The notes under the pieces were generated by a model, which saw only the letters and a program-made list of their open reading frames with translations, did not search any database and was not told where the DNA came from. Below, piece by piece: positions 13,551 through 24,577 of a stretch of 64,000 nt of DNA (position 1 is the first letter of the stretch; every line of letters starts with the position of its first letter). Source of the stretch: Stercorarius parasiticus (lineage: Eukaryota > Chordata > Aves > Charadriiformes > Stercorariidae); assembly GCA_013396915.1 (NCBI GenBank), contig VWZL01000010.1:124001-188000 (forward strand), written 5' to 3'. The translations under genes were made by a program, and so were the position numbers.

Positions 13551-16500
13551 GCTGGGGCATCTACCTTGGGATGGATCGAGCCTTGGCATTTGGGCACAAC
13601 CTGCGTCTGCTCATTTGAGCAAGATGGGGTGAGGACCACATCCAAAAATGCCTTTTTTCTCACCATTTCTGTGTTTGTTTGGTGGTCTCGTGGCCGTCAC
13701 TGCAGAGGCAGTAAGGGGGACGGGGCTAACGCAGTGTATCAAATCATGGCTTTATTTTCGTGGGCGGTGTATACCGTTCCTTTTCCCATCCTTCCAACTT
13801 TGCCTTTGTCCTGCTAGCCTGCAGACGGAGGCAGATTCTCTGTAGAGACCAAGGCGTGGAGAACGAGGACGCGGCAGGCAAGCTGCGCCTTCAGAAGTAC
13901 ACGGGGGGTGAGGGCTTTGTGCCTTCCACTCAGCTGGCGAGGCGCTGACGGCAACGCGTTCGGCAGCATCTGCCCCTTCTCTTCTGTTCATGGCTGTACT
14001 CAACGCAGATCCCAGAGGGTGAAGGCGGGGGGAAATTCCAAAAATACATTTTCTTTCCCCTGGCCTGGAAGAACCGCCGGGCGGAGGCTGAAGGTGGGGA
14101 CGTGCAGAATCTGCAGCGAGCAGATTAATGTTTAAAGACATTAGCATTGGTCTTTTACTAACATTTATAAATCCGATGGGTGGCAGATTGAGGGCCGATT
14201 CCACATTTTTTCTTCGTCTTCTGTAAAATAATAAATATGGTAAAATAGCTCTCAGAACTGCCTTTATCGCGGGGATGAATCAGGACAGTTGGTGTTGCAA
14301 GAGACTTAAAACTTACAAATATGTTGCCCTTTAGGCTAGCATTCATCATTCTGTCTGAGCTGGGATCTAGGCTAAAGGCTCTTGTTATAACATACCTTTT
14401 TATCCTTCCTTGCAAGTATCAATTGGAAGGAGTTCTCACTTTGATCGTCAGGATGCTGCTGCTGAGATGGGGGTTTTTTTCCCCTCCTGTATTTTTTGGG
14501 GGGGGAAAGTGCATAATCCTTGCTGGTGGTGCTTGTCGTTCTCCCTTTGTCAAAAGGTTGTATCTCTGAAAGAAAACTAAAGGGGGGATTTAAAAAAAGA
14601 AATTAGGCTGTGTGTGTGGAAGGCGGAGCGTTTCATAATTATATTTTGCTTTTTGCACTAATGCTGTTTCCATCTTGTGGTGTTTCTGGTTTTGTGTTAC
14701 TGAGCCGAGTTGCATTTGTCATTTCGGTGAAGCCCCCAGCAGCTGGAATACGTCGCTGCCGTTAGGAGCCCAGCTCTTCGAGTAGAAGATAGCAGCAGTT
14801 TTTGCCTTATCGTGGGGGAAAAGGGTCTGGAAAATACTAAATGTGTGAATTGTGGAGGCTGGCAAAGCAGGAGACGGGCTGCTGCTTACCCTCGGGCGCC
14901 GCACCGAGCCTGGGAGATGTTGGGGTTTGGGTTCTTGGGCATCTCCCCATCACCATGCCGCAGCCGCCCGCGCCGGGCGGCTCCTGCTCCCGCTGGGCTG
15001 AGCTGGGAGAGGTGCTGGGAAGGGCCAGAAACTGGGAATTCAAGGGCAAAATATAAACTTGGCCTAATCCACGGAGGAGATCTCATCCTGGTGCCTGCAG
15101 CGCTCGGTGGGGCTGCACGCGGGAGGGTGGTTGAGGTCGACAAGCTCTCGGTTCTTCAAACTGGTGAATATTTTGTCTTCTCGTTTTATGTAATGGTAAA
15201 CACTTTGGATAAAAGTTCTGCGGGTGTTTTATTGAAGGCTTACAAAATAACTTCTGCGTATAATGCAGCAAGTAAAGTGTTGTAATTTAAAGCTGGCTGC
15301 ATGCTGTCTTAGCCAAAGAAAGGGAATTGGCCAGAGTACCCCAAGAAAAGTAGGTATTCCGATTTATTATCTGTTATCCCATTGTGCTTCAGGACATTTT
15401 CTACAGGTTTGAACATTTGTTACTAACTTTGTCGTTTACTTCTTGCCTGTTGCAGTGGCGGAATTGAAGATTTCAGAACGGCTCTAAGTTACGCGTGAGG
15501 GCAGTGAAGGGAGGCCCGTTCTTTGGGGAGGAGATGGGGTTGATGCTGCTCAAAATTCAGCTTGGGCGCTTTGTGGAAATAAAGATTTCTCGGGTTTTAA
15601 AAGAGATTATTAAGCTGCACGTTGTGACAGATGCTACTGACAGTAGGGGAAAAAAAAGGATGTTAAAAAATGTGCAAGGAATGGGTTACAGGGATGGATA
15701 TAAGACATATCTGCTCATTAGAGTAAAATGAAACCCATCATCTGACTTGAAACAGTTTTCCCGGTTATTGGAGAATCCCGTCATTCTGCCTAATCCATAC
15801 TGGCATTTTTGGGGGCGTTGTGTTGCGCCTGGAGCGGGGGCTGTAGGAGCTGAGACCCGAGTGTATTCCAGAACGGACTTTAATCGTAAGAGTGTCTCAG
15901 CCCAACGCTTGGCGTGATCCCCTGCAGCGTGTCGGGGGTGCGGGGCTGGGGTGGCTCGTGTCCCCGTGGGTGCTCCCGCAGGTGGCCGCGTGCGGAGGAT
16001 GCCGAGGGACGGTCCCCGCCGCGGTCCCCGGTCTCTGCCCGCGGCAGCGTGGGTTTGGCGGCTGCAGGAAGAGGGGGGGAGAGAGCAGATGGGTGAGCCT
16101 CCGCCAAAGGTAGCGCTTGCCAATTCAGAGTGTGACCGGTGCCACGCTAAATCCGAAGCACGTGGCTGCTGCCAGCCTCTAAGTACAAAAATAGAGGCGA
16201 CAATGCAGGTGACAAACCTGCAAACACGTAAATTCTCTCCTTCTGCGCTCCGGTTTCAGCAGAGGCTGCTGCGGCTTGAGCCCCCCGTGGCAGAGAGAGA
16301 AAGCAATGCCAGGCAGCGGGTGCTCTTAAACAACGTTGTTCTGATAATGTAAGTGCACTGAATGCACTCATCGTCTGGGAAACCTGAATATTTCATCAGT
16401 GCTCCCTCCTCTTACCTGCAGCAACCTGCTGCACATCAGCCTCGGCTCCTAACGGAACAAGTCATGGCAGAGAGGGGATTCCACGTGTGTTTTAAAGCCC

Positions 16501-17087
16501 GGATTAACCAAGGTCTCCTTCCTTAGATCTAGGCAGTGTGTGTCCTTGCTGGCGATGCAGCTGGAAGATAAAATGCAGATAAGGAACACTGTATTAGGGC
16601 GACATTAATAATAAATGAGTGTTGATCCTAACTGGGTGTTATTTAAACACACTGAGTGGAGGCGGCAGTCTGCTGGGCCCCTCTCGCCTTGTCGCACCGC
16701 GTCTCCCTCGCTGCTGCTGCCGCCTCCGAGCAGCCGCCTGTGGTGGGGAGACCCAGACATTGGGTTTTGGGTGCCGTCCTTGACGGAGGTCGGCTCGCCG
16801 TGATGGCCGGGTGTGAGGAGGGACGCCAGGGGAAGGTACCTGCCTTGTACTCCTTCCGAGGCCGGGCACGGCTCTGCCCTTCACCGTGCTTTTGCTCGCT
16901 CTCCCATGCTCTTCCTTGCTTTTTTCTCCCTTGGAGAGTGCCCCGCCAGCCCCTTCAGAGCCCACAGGCATCTCCTGGGCGTGATGTCCCCGTCCTGCCT
17001 CCCTTTCTCAACCCTCCACGCAAAGATCTTCGTCTCTCCTGCGTGCAGCGGCCGGGCAGCGGTGCCCACCCAGATCTCCTCTGGATG

Positions 17088-17121
17088 ATGCTCTGGTAAA
17101 CCTCTGACCTTACCAGAGCAT
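17088..17121. other. Perfect 12-bp inverted repeat with 10-nt loop
   Basis: The left arm ATGCTCTGGTAA (17088-17099) is the exact reverse complement of the right arm TTACCAGAGCAT (17110-17121), with a 10-nt loop between them. Pairing stops at 17087/17122 (G against G). It lies in intron 1. It could fold in DNA or in the nascent transcript. A single 12-bp repeat at this spacing is only mildly unexpected in 64 kb. Confidence 0.6.
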
Positions 17122-20100
17122 GACAGGCTTTTCATAAGCGACCTTTTATTGTCTCGTAATGCACCGTCAACTTCCAGAATAAAAGCGAGAGATCAGCTGC
17201 TGCTGCTTCTTGAAAGCTATTCTTCTGGAAAGTTAGCTAAACTCTTTGAGCATCCCTTCATAGACAGATACATATATATAAAAAAATAGAATAAAAAGCT
17301 GCAGTAGCAGCATCTTTTATTTAAGAACTGTCAAATGGGTTAAGAAATCAGTTCTAAACCAGGAAAAACATACAGCATACAGCTTTCCAACTTAGCCATG
17401 GCAGCCAAAGGTGTAAATTGTGCTTTTAGACATCAGAAGCTCCATTGTGGTGAGCGTGACTCGTAGGATTCCTCCTTCAAATGGTCCGAACCCATTACCT
17501 TGAAATATGGTCGTACTCTGAAAGACTAAATTTCTGGCAATGGGTATAAATTGCTTTCTGTCGCTAGATTTGGGCAGAAGTGGGGAGTGAAGCCCTGGGG
17601 TCTGCAGCAGAGCAGGCTCCGTTGCAAAGCCCGGCGCTAACGCTGCGAGCGGTGCCGCATCCCTCCCGCCTGTTGGCCGTGTCCCCCCGGCAGTGACAGG
17701 TCACATCGGTATCGATCCTCGGCACCCGCCGACGGCAGCCTTTGAAGCGACAGGCGATGTATGGCCCTGGAATTTTATCTGTCAATATGTGGGTAATAGA
17801 AAGACAAGCCTGACATCTAATCCCAGCCGAGGTGACGGGTCATCAATCTGCGCCGCTGTGGTTACCGGGGAGGGCAGGCGGGGGGGACGGGCTGCGGCAG
17901 CTCGGGAGATGCTCCTGGCCGAAAAAGTGCATCATGTTCCTTATTCCTAAGAGCAAACGAAGTGCTTTCACTCGCTCATTCGACGGGATGCGGGCTGACC
18001 ACTTTGTCCGTGTTGAGCGATGTGCCGGGTGCACGTGGACCCCCGGCAGCGCTCTGCTTAATTAGCGCTCTGCTCAATTGGCACTTGGGGACCGGGAGGG
18101 CTGCCGCTCCGGAGGGGTGCGTTGGAAGTGGGGTGCTCCCGGCAGCCTCCGGAGCCCGGAAGGCCGAGCATTTTCCTAATTGAGGGGAGCGTGATCGAGC
18201 AGAGGAGCCGCTCTCCCCGGGACGCGGCGCGCGTTGCCGCAGCGCTATTTCACAGCGCTTTTCTCTCTCTCTCCCATTTTGGTTACAAACCAGCAGAGAG
18301 AATTCCCCGATGCCACTTCATCACGCAGAAATCCACAAATGTTTAAAGTAAATACAGCCTCTGGTGTCAGTTTGGAGCTATTGTCATCTTTTATTCTGAC
18401 TCTTTAAGCAAGAAAAGCTGTAAAGGCAGCTGTAGCATTTTATTTTTTTTCTCCACAAATTTAATAGCTGTGCACAACTTGCTTGAATTTGCAGTATGTT
18501 TTTCTGAGCTGCGTGTTTCGTAAGGTAGGGTTTGATGGTTCTGGGGACACGTGGCGAGGCTGGTGTGTCCATCTCGACTCCGACGGTGACGATGTGAAGC
18601 TTTAATCTGGCGCCTCCATCTCTTTTGCCGTTCCCTCTTCTGAGAAGTGCTGAACCTTCGGGCAGAATTGTTCTCTGCTCTCGAAGGAGGCGGCCTCGTA
18701 CCGAGGAGCGGTTCCTTCCTCGGCAATAACACGCGTCGGTAGCAGTCGGCAGTACCTTTATTTTTACAGACTCACAATACTGATATTTTGGGAATAGTTT
18801 CCGGGGATGTTAATTCCCTCCACCCCACCTTTTTTTTCACCAGACGGAAACTGATGCTTTTGGTATCATCAGTAGCGGCAGCCTCCTCGGCAGCGTCCTT
18901 TCTCAAAGCCGTTCCTCTAAACCTAGTCGTAGCAGTACGGGAAGAAGAAAATGCACTCAATTTGAAAGTAAAAATGGTAGCACAAGGTGAGCGTCAGCAT
19001 ATCGATGAGCTGTGGTCGAGCTTCGGAGGGCGAGCGGAGCTGCGGTACCCACTCCCTTCCCGGCCTTTCAGCCAGTCCCGCTCGCTGCCGTTCCGCAGCT
19101 GGAGTGCGATGCCGTGTGGGCAAGCAGCTACCGCTCCCCGTGCTCGGAAAACAGGGACTTTGGCAGGGCTAAACTCAGCAGCAGTGCACTGGGGGGGACA
19201 GACCTGCACAGCAGAGCAAACTCAAAAAGGAGATTTTTCTAGAATTCCCTTTGTTTGCTGCTATTGCTTTTTTTTAAGAGCTTCTTGCCATGGGAAGCGG
19301 AGTTGCGTTTTAGCCACACGGAGTCAGTTGCTGGCCGTGGAGAAGAGATGTTGAAGAGGGAATAAGAGCTACTGGAATGCAGGAGAATCTCCGAGATGCT
19401 TGGCTCAGGGTCACAAAACTGGTAACGACGTCTTAGTAGAGGAGGAGGTTGCCGTTTCAAAATGTCGTAAATCGTGGTGGAAAACGAAAGTTTTCCTCCG
19501 AGGATGAGGATCCATGAAAAGAACGTTGTTGAGAGATGCCGGCGTGTGGATTCATCCAGCTGCCAGCAGCAGCTGCCTCCTCTCCTGCCAGCCCGGCGCC
19601 CAAAACTCTTCGCAATAAGCTTTTTTCATGGAAGTGGATGACAACATCCATATCTCTGTATACTTCAGACGGGCAGTGAGGAATGCAGACTGGCTTTTAT
19701 GGGGTGTTTTTAAGCGTTATTGTCCAGACCCATCCTCTCCATGGCCGGTGCAGGACCCGTTGGGCTTCCCGTGATGAAAGCTGTGCCGTGCGCTCACATC
19801 TGTACATATGTTTTGTAGGCATCCCAAGCTAAAATTGTTACCATTCTGTTAACATTCCTTTTAGATAGCTGAAATTGGTAGTTGAGTTTTGACATCCGAA
19901 TTGTGGATTGATCACGGCGGCGTTTTTTTCCTCCAGCACACGAACAAATAGTTTGTGTATCTGTGCGGGTTGTTTCCTTCGGCTCAATTTATTAAGAGAA
20001 ATTTTGTTTAAGTTTATGGGCTTCCACGGTTCGGGTTTCGTGAGAATCAGTCTTTCTTGGAGAGCGTCTGTGTCGGTACCTGTAGAGTGTGTTGGCGGTG

Positions 20101-22764
20101 CTGCTGCTCCTGACAGAGTCCTGCGGCTCCTGCAGGGCTAGGAATTGAAGACTCGTGCTCACCGGCACGTAGTTTTCGTCTCTCCCTCTTTTCTCCCTGA
20201 CGCTTCACTCCATCCCCGCGTGCCACAAGTGGAGAAAGAACTGACTTTAAATGTGACCACTGCACGTGAGCCGCGGTCCCTGGGCTGCGGCCAGCTAAGA
20301 GGAACTTGCTCGAAACACAATTTACTCGTCTACGTCTTTGCAGCCTTAAAAGCAAATACCGCGGTGGTCTGAGGCAGGAAGACAAGTGCATAAACTTCAT
20401 TTCCCCCACGAATCTTTCTTTTCCTATTACAGCATCTTGCAACGCTGTAAATGTGTCTACCCTAATGCTCCTCAGCGTACTTCTATACCGCCAGTAAATA
20501 TTTACCGAGAAGCTTCTGAACTGCTGACACGCAGATGGGCCTAAAGAGTTCTCACTTCGCCTTGCCTTTTTATTTAATTTAGAGTTTGTAATTGAGGCTG
20601 TTCTCGGAAATAACTTTCTTGCTTTGGTAAGCGGGAGCAGATCTGAATACAGATACCCAAACGCGTCAAGGCGTACGGTCTGGTGCTGTGGCTTAAGCAA
20701 GCGAATGTAGGGCAGCAGAGCAAGAGGAGCTTTGCGGGCAGCGGCCGGATGATTCGGAATCAATAGGCGAAGTCCGGGAGGCTGGAGATGCTGCTTGGGC
20801 CGGTGGGTCCCGCGTGTCCCCGCGTACACCCTGCCCGTCCCCAGCCCCGAGAGGATAAACGCCGCCTGCGGAGGGATGCTGGTGCCAGCCCGGACTGGGG
20901 CGCTGGACTTCTGGAGCCATCAGTCAGCCTGCTTAATGTAGCAGCATCCCGGCACGAAAAGCTTCAGTGGCTTGAACTTCAAATAATTTATTTCTAAATT
21001 ACTTCTACTGTAATTCTTATTAATTCAAATAGGCTTCTAAGCTGATGTAAAATTCAGTAAATGCAAGGAACAGTTTAATGAATTGAAAATAGGATTGAGT
21101 CTTTTAAAGTAAATGTAAAAAAATATGCTAGCAATAATTGCTTAGATGGAAATCGAATCTTAATAGCTTTGTTAATGATTTGTAGTGAATATTGCGTTTA
21201 TGAGAACATATCAAGCTGATCCTTGTGCAAGAACCTTGTTTTGAATGGCTTTGATAGAATTATTCCCCAGAAGCAGTTAGTAACGTTGAATAATTTTGCT
21301 TGCACCGCTTTTGAGAGATTTGAATGTTGTTTACGCCGGAGCCTGTGGCTGTTAGAGATGGGTTCCGCGCCGCTCTGACACGGCCGGGGTTTTTCTCTGG
21401 GGAGGCGAGACGGGGCGCGGGTGATGCCGTGGGGGTCTGCGCCGTCGGGACGGGGGCTTCGAGCTCGATCGGCTTGTGGAAAGTGGAGTGGGAGCCCAGA
21501 GAACCGTGACGGGCTCTTTGCCCCCTCGCGATGGGCCTGGGGGGCGCTTCTCTGGCTCTGGGCGTTATCCTGTTCGCTCACGACTTTTCATGTTGCTGCG
21601 TAAAGTTCATCAATCTGGAGAAATAAAATTTATACCAAGAGTGCAGAAAAATGTGCCGAGACGTCAACCCGGCGCCGTCAGGCTTAGAAAGGCGTCCGAC
21701 GATTTATCAGTCTCTTTCTTTCCAAACGATGCAAACTTTTTGCCAAACGCTTATTTCCAAGGCATGTCTAACAATAAATGCAAGTCAGAAGGAAAGAAAG
21801 AAAAATGGAGAGAATGCAAGATGAGAGAAAAACATGCCCAGATTTATTACTTGGTAGCTTTATCAAAAACGTGCATTTTCGCATTTTTCGTGGCTCCCTG
21901 GGCAGCGGGACTGTCTCCTGGCCGGTCTCTGTGCTGTTAATAGCAATGGGCTTCTCCTGGCCACCCGGCCCTTGGCCAGGTGCCCGTGTGCCGCCACTTC
22001 GTTTGGCAAATCGGCAATCAAAGCCTCAAAATTTCTCCCACTTTGCTTTGCCTCCTGGTCCGTAAGGCCCGTGCGGTCTGAAAGCAAACCGAAGTCGTTA
22101 CCGAAAGGGGCTCCAATGAGCGATCCCCTGGCTGGAGTCTCCGGGGCCGTGTCCCTCCGCACTCCCTGGCTCGCGTCCGAACCTGAGGGACACTCGTAGT
22201 TATGGAAAAATTGAAACGCAAAGCGCTGTTTTTGAATCCCCGTCCTCTGCGTTCTTTAGCATGGGAAGCAAATTTCTCGGTGTGCGTGTGATGTAATGAT
22301 TCGATTCATTAGGAGGAGAGTTTTCGAGGTGATGACCTGTAAATGATTACAAGGCTCCCACAGCATAATTGCATCGAATTCTTTTTTTCCTGCCTCTGGA
22401 CATTAATAGCGCTTACTGATTACACGGAGTGAGTAAAAACTGGTTCCCTAACGTCTGTCTGCTCAAGTCAAAGGATAAATGCGTATTACAGCGAATTGTT
22501 CTTTCAAGGTAATTTAACAAAATTCATCTTTTGAGAGAGGAAGGGAATTTGTGCCATTCCCGTGTGCGTGGTGTGGCTCTTGGTCCCCCGAGGCCAGTGG
22601 GAGCGTTAAAGCGTGGAGGGGCTGGTGGTGTCCGGAGGGAGCCTTCCCTCGTCCTCTGCCTTTGCTGACGCTTTAAGGAACAGCCGGGAGACTGCGCCGG
22701 GATGAAAATCCCTGTGCGATGAACGGGATGCTCCACGGAGAGGCCGTTTTACACACAGCCATAG

Positions 22765-22832
22765 AGTGGTTGGGTTGATGGTTGGACTCGGTGATCTGAA
22801 AGGTCCCTTCCAACCTAGACCATTCTATGATT
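22765..22832 (+). mobile_element. CR1 LINE 3'-end fragment (intron 1)
   Basis: This is a severely 5'-truncated CR1 retrotransposon in the same orientation as the gene. It holds the conserved 3' UTR end: GGTTGGACTCGGTGATCT, then AGGTCCCTTCCAACC, then the tail ATTCTATGATT (22822-22832). CR1 is the dominant LINE family of birds and other sauropsids; nearly all copies are truncated like this. It shares a near-identical core with the fragment at 27443-27598, so both probably belong to one subfamily. It ends about 355 bases before exon 2. It has no coding capacity. Confidence 0.93.
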
Positions 22833-23186
22833 ATTTTCCCTGTATTCCCATCGCAGAGCTCCCGTCCCGTTACTCCTCTTTAATGTAGTGGTGCCCAGTA
22901 CAGTTTGGGGGGAAAGTCTGTCTTTGTATGCTCTGGCATTGCTGTTCTGAGTGCTTGTCGTGCGGGTAATTGCAGTGAAATTGCGATCAGCCCCAGCAAA
23001 CCTCAAATGTGGCTGGGCAGGGGGTGTTTGCTCGGTTACTGGGGGGGTCCCGGTTCCTTATAGCCCGGCTGGCTGGAGGACCTGGGGTGGAGGACTCGCC
23101 GTTGCTGCCCAAGGTTTCCCCTGCAGAAAACAGAAGTGGCGGAGTCATTCCTACCTCCGCTAGTTCATCTTCGCTCTCTCTTGCAG

Positions 23187-23333
23187 GCGATGGCCAGAAT
23201 CTGGTTACCGAAGACGTGACGGTGGTGGAGGGAGACGTCGCCACCATCAGCTGCCGTGTCAAGAACAGCGACGACTCGGTGATTCAGCTCCTGAACCCCA
23301 ACAGGCAAACGATTTATTTCCGAGATTTCAGGC
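23187..23333 (+). CDS. CADM1: CADM1 exon 2: N-terminal half of Ig domain 1 (V-type)
   Basis: A 147-nt exon, phase 1 at both ends, with acceptor TTGCAG and donor GTAAGT. It encodes 48 whole codons starting DGQNLV and ending YFRDFR, plus split codons at each end. The start matches the residues flanking the signal-peptide cleavage site of mammalian CADM1, so exon 1 must lie upstream. It carries the first cysteine of the Ig1 disulfide (in ATISC) and the strongly conserved stretch [21 protein letters not shown]1 is a plasma-membrane adhesion protein; Ig1 is the membrane-distal domain that carries the trans-binding face for homophilic contact and for nectin-3, other CADMs and CRTAM. Oddity: where mammals have the N-linked sequon NKS (human N67), this sequence reads KNSD, which is not a sequon. 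Paralogues CADM2, 3 and 4 differ much more in this region, so CADM1 is secure. Confidence 0.97.
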
Positions 23334-24424
23334 GTAAGTTTCGGCTTCCCTTGTGCGATGATAACGTTCCCGCGCCTCGCTTGCGCTCGGGAGAAAGCCT
23401 TTGCCGAGATCTCTTCTTTTAATGTAACGCTAGACACTTAAAGTTTAGGCAGTTCTTTAGAGGGCAGATGAGACAGGCAATCATAATCCTTCTCCTTAAT
23501 GGAAACCTTGATGGTCCCCTTTAAAAGCCAGCCCGTCTTACGTTGCGGTAGGAATTGATTGTAGTAATTCAGGGTGAATTGCAATTGAGTGCCAAATATT
23601 TAGCTGACACAAACAAATTGAATAGGGCAACGCCGAGACAGTGCAATGTTCTCAGAGGTAATCTGTTTGGTCTGAAGACTGAACATTTTGAGACAATCCA
23701 TGCTGCCTTATAACCAAAACCGAATCTCCCATCACTGCCGTGTCCGGTGAATGAGTCTGGCTTTGTTTCCTGTTGTGACGATGCCACAGAGCATGCTAGC
23801 TGCAACGAAACGCCTTAAATTGTCCGCATTAGCGTCACTGGGGGGGGCGGGACACGTTGTGCCCCGCGTTGTGGACACACACGTCACACCCCGCTCCCTT
23901 CCCAGTGGGCACGTGCTGTTCCGGGCCCCTGTGTTCGGCTGGTGAGATTGAAAATGTTCGGTTTCCGTGTTCTTAAAAGACTTTGGGCAGCCGTTCCTGA
24001 TCAGGAAACAGGTTTTAAACTATATTTTTCCCCGTTCTTTTCGTTTCGTGCTGTCCCTAGTCCACTGACCGCATACAGTCAGAAACGGGTCCAAGTTGAA
24101 GTTTTTTTCCACAATAAGAAGTGTATTTTCACAATAAGCATTTTACCTACGCGTCCCTAAGCCATCTGATAATAAAACCGCGTCCAAAGATGTGATCCTG
24201 CGCCTGGCGATTTGCTCGTGTTGGTGCTTTGTAATGATGTGAGAACAGAAATATTTCCTCGGCCCAGAGTTATGGGCGAGAGGCAGGCGGGGGCTGGGGT
24301 CGGGAGCCCGTGGGGTGCTTGTCTGGGTGCTGCGGCCGTTGTGGGAGACCTTTGGCTTTGCGGGGCGGAGGGAGGGGACACCGCATCTCTCCTCGCGGTC
24401 GCTAAGGCTGTGCTTGCTCTGCAG
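23334..24424 (+). other. CADM1: CADM1 intron 2
   Basis: The shortest complete intron here, at 1091 nt. Donor is GTAAGT and acceptor TGCTCTGCAG. It is AT-richer at the 5' side and GC-rich from about 24270 to the acceptor. I see no other feature. Confidence 0.93.
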
Positions 24425-24577
24425 CGCTGAAGGACAGCAGGTTCCAGCTGGTGAACTTCTCCAACAGCGAGCTCCGCGTCTCCTTGACGAACGTCTCCAT
24501 TTCTGATGAAGGAAGGTACTTCTGCCAGCTCTACACTGATCCCCCCCAGGAAATTTATACCACCATTACAGTGCTCG
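24425..24577 (+). CDS. CADM1: CADM1 exon 3: C-terminal half of Ig domain 1
   Basis: A 153-nt exon, phase 1 at both ends, with acceptor CTGCAG and donor GTAAGG. The split codon formed with exon 2 gives Pro, then [12 protein letters not shown] and so on, ending TTITVL. It carries the second Ig1 cysteine in the classic DEGRYFC motif of a V-set F strand, pairing with the cysteine of exon 2. Two N-glycosylation sequons are kept, NFS and NVS, matching human N101 and N113. Differences from the human protein as I recall it are mild (for example NFSNSELRV for NFSSSELKV, and QEIYTT for QESYTT). Splitting each Ig domain over two exons is normal for the CADM family. Confidence 0.97.

Larger units (their letters stand above)
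12339..22764 (+). other. CADM1: CADM1 intron 1, 3' visible part
   Basis: Non-coding. CpG-rich patches lie near 12780-13060, 15900-16060, 18040-18250 and 21350-21560. AT-rich, CpG-poor stretches lie near 13130-13390, 17110-17560, 20990-21330 and 22200-22520. A GTCCCC-type low-complexity run (13486-13550) and a perfect hairpin (17088-17121) are listed separately. A 260-codon open frame on the minus strand at 20047-20829 is discussed as a finding. I see no CADM1 exon here. Confidence 0.85.
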
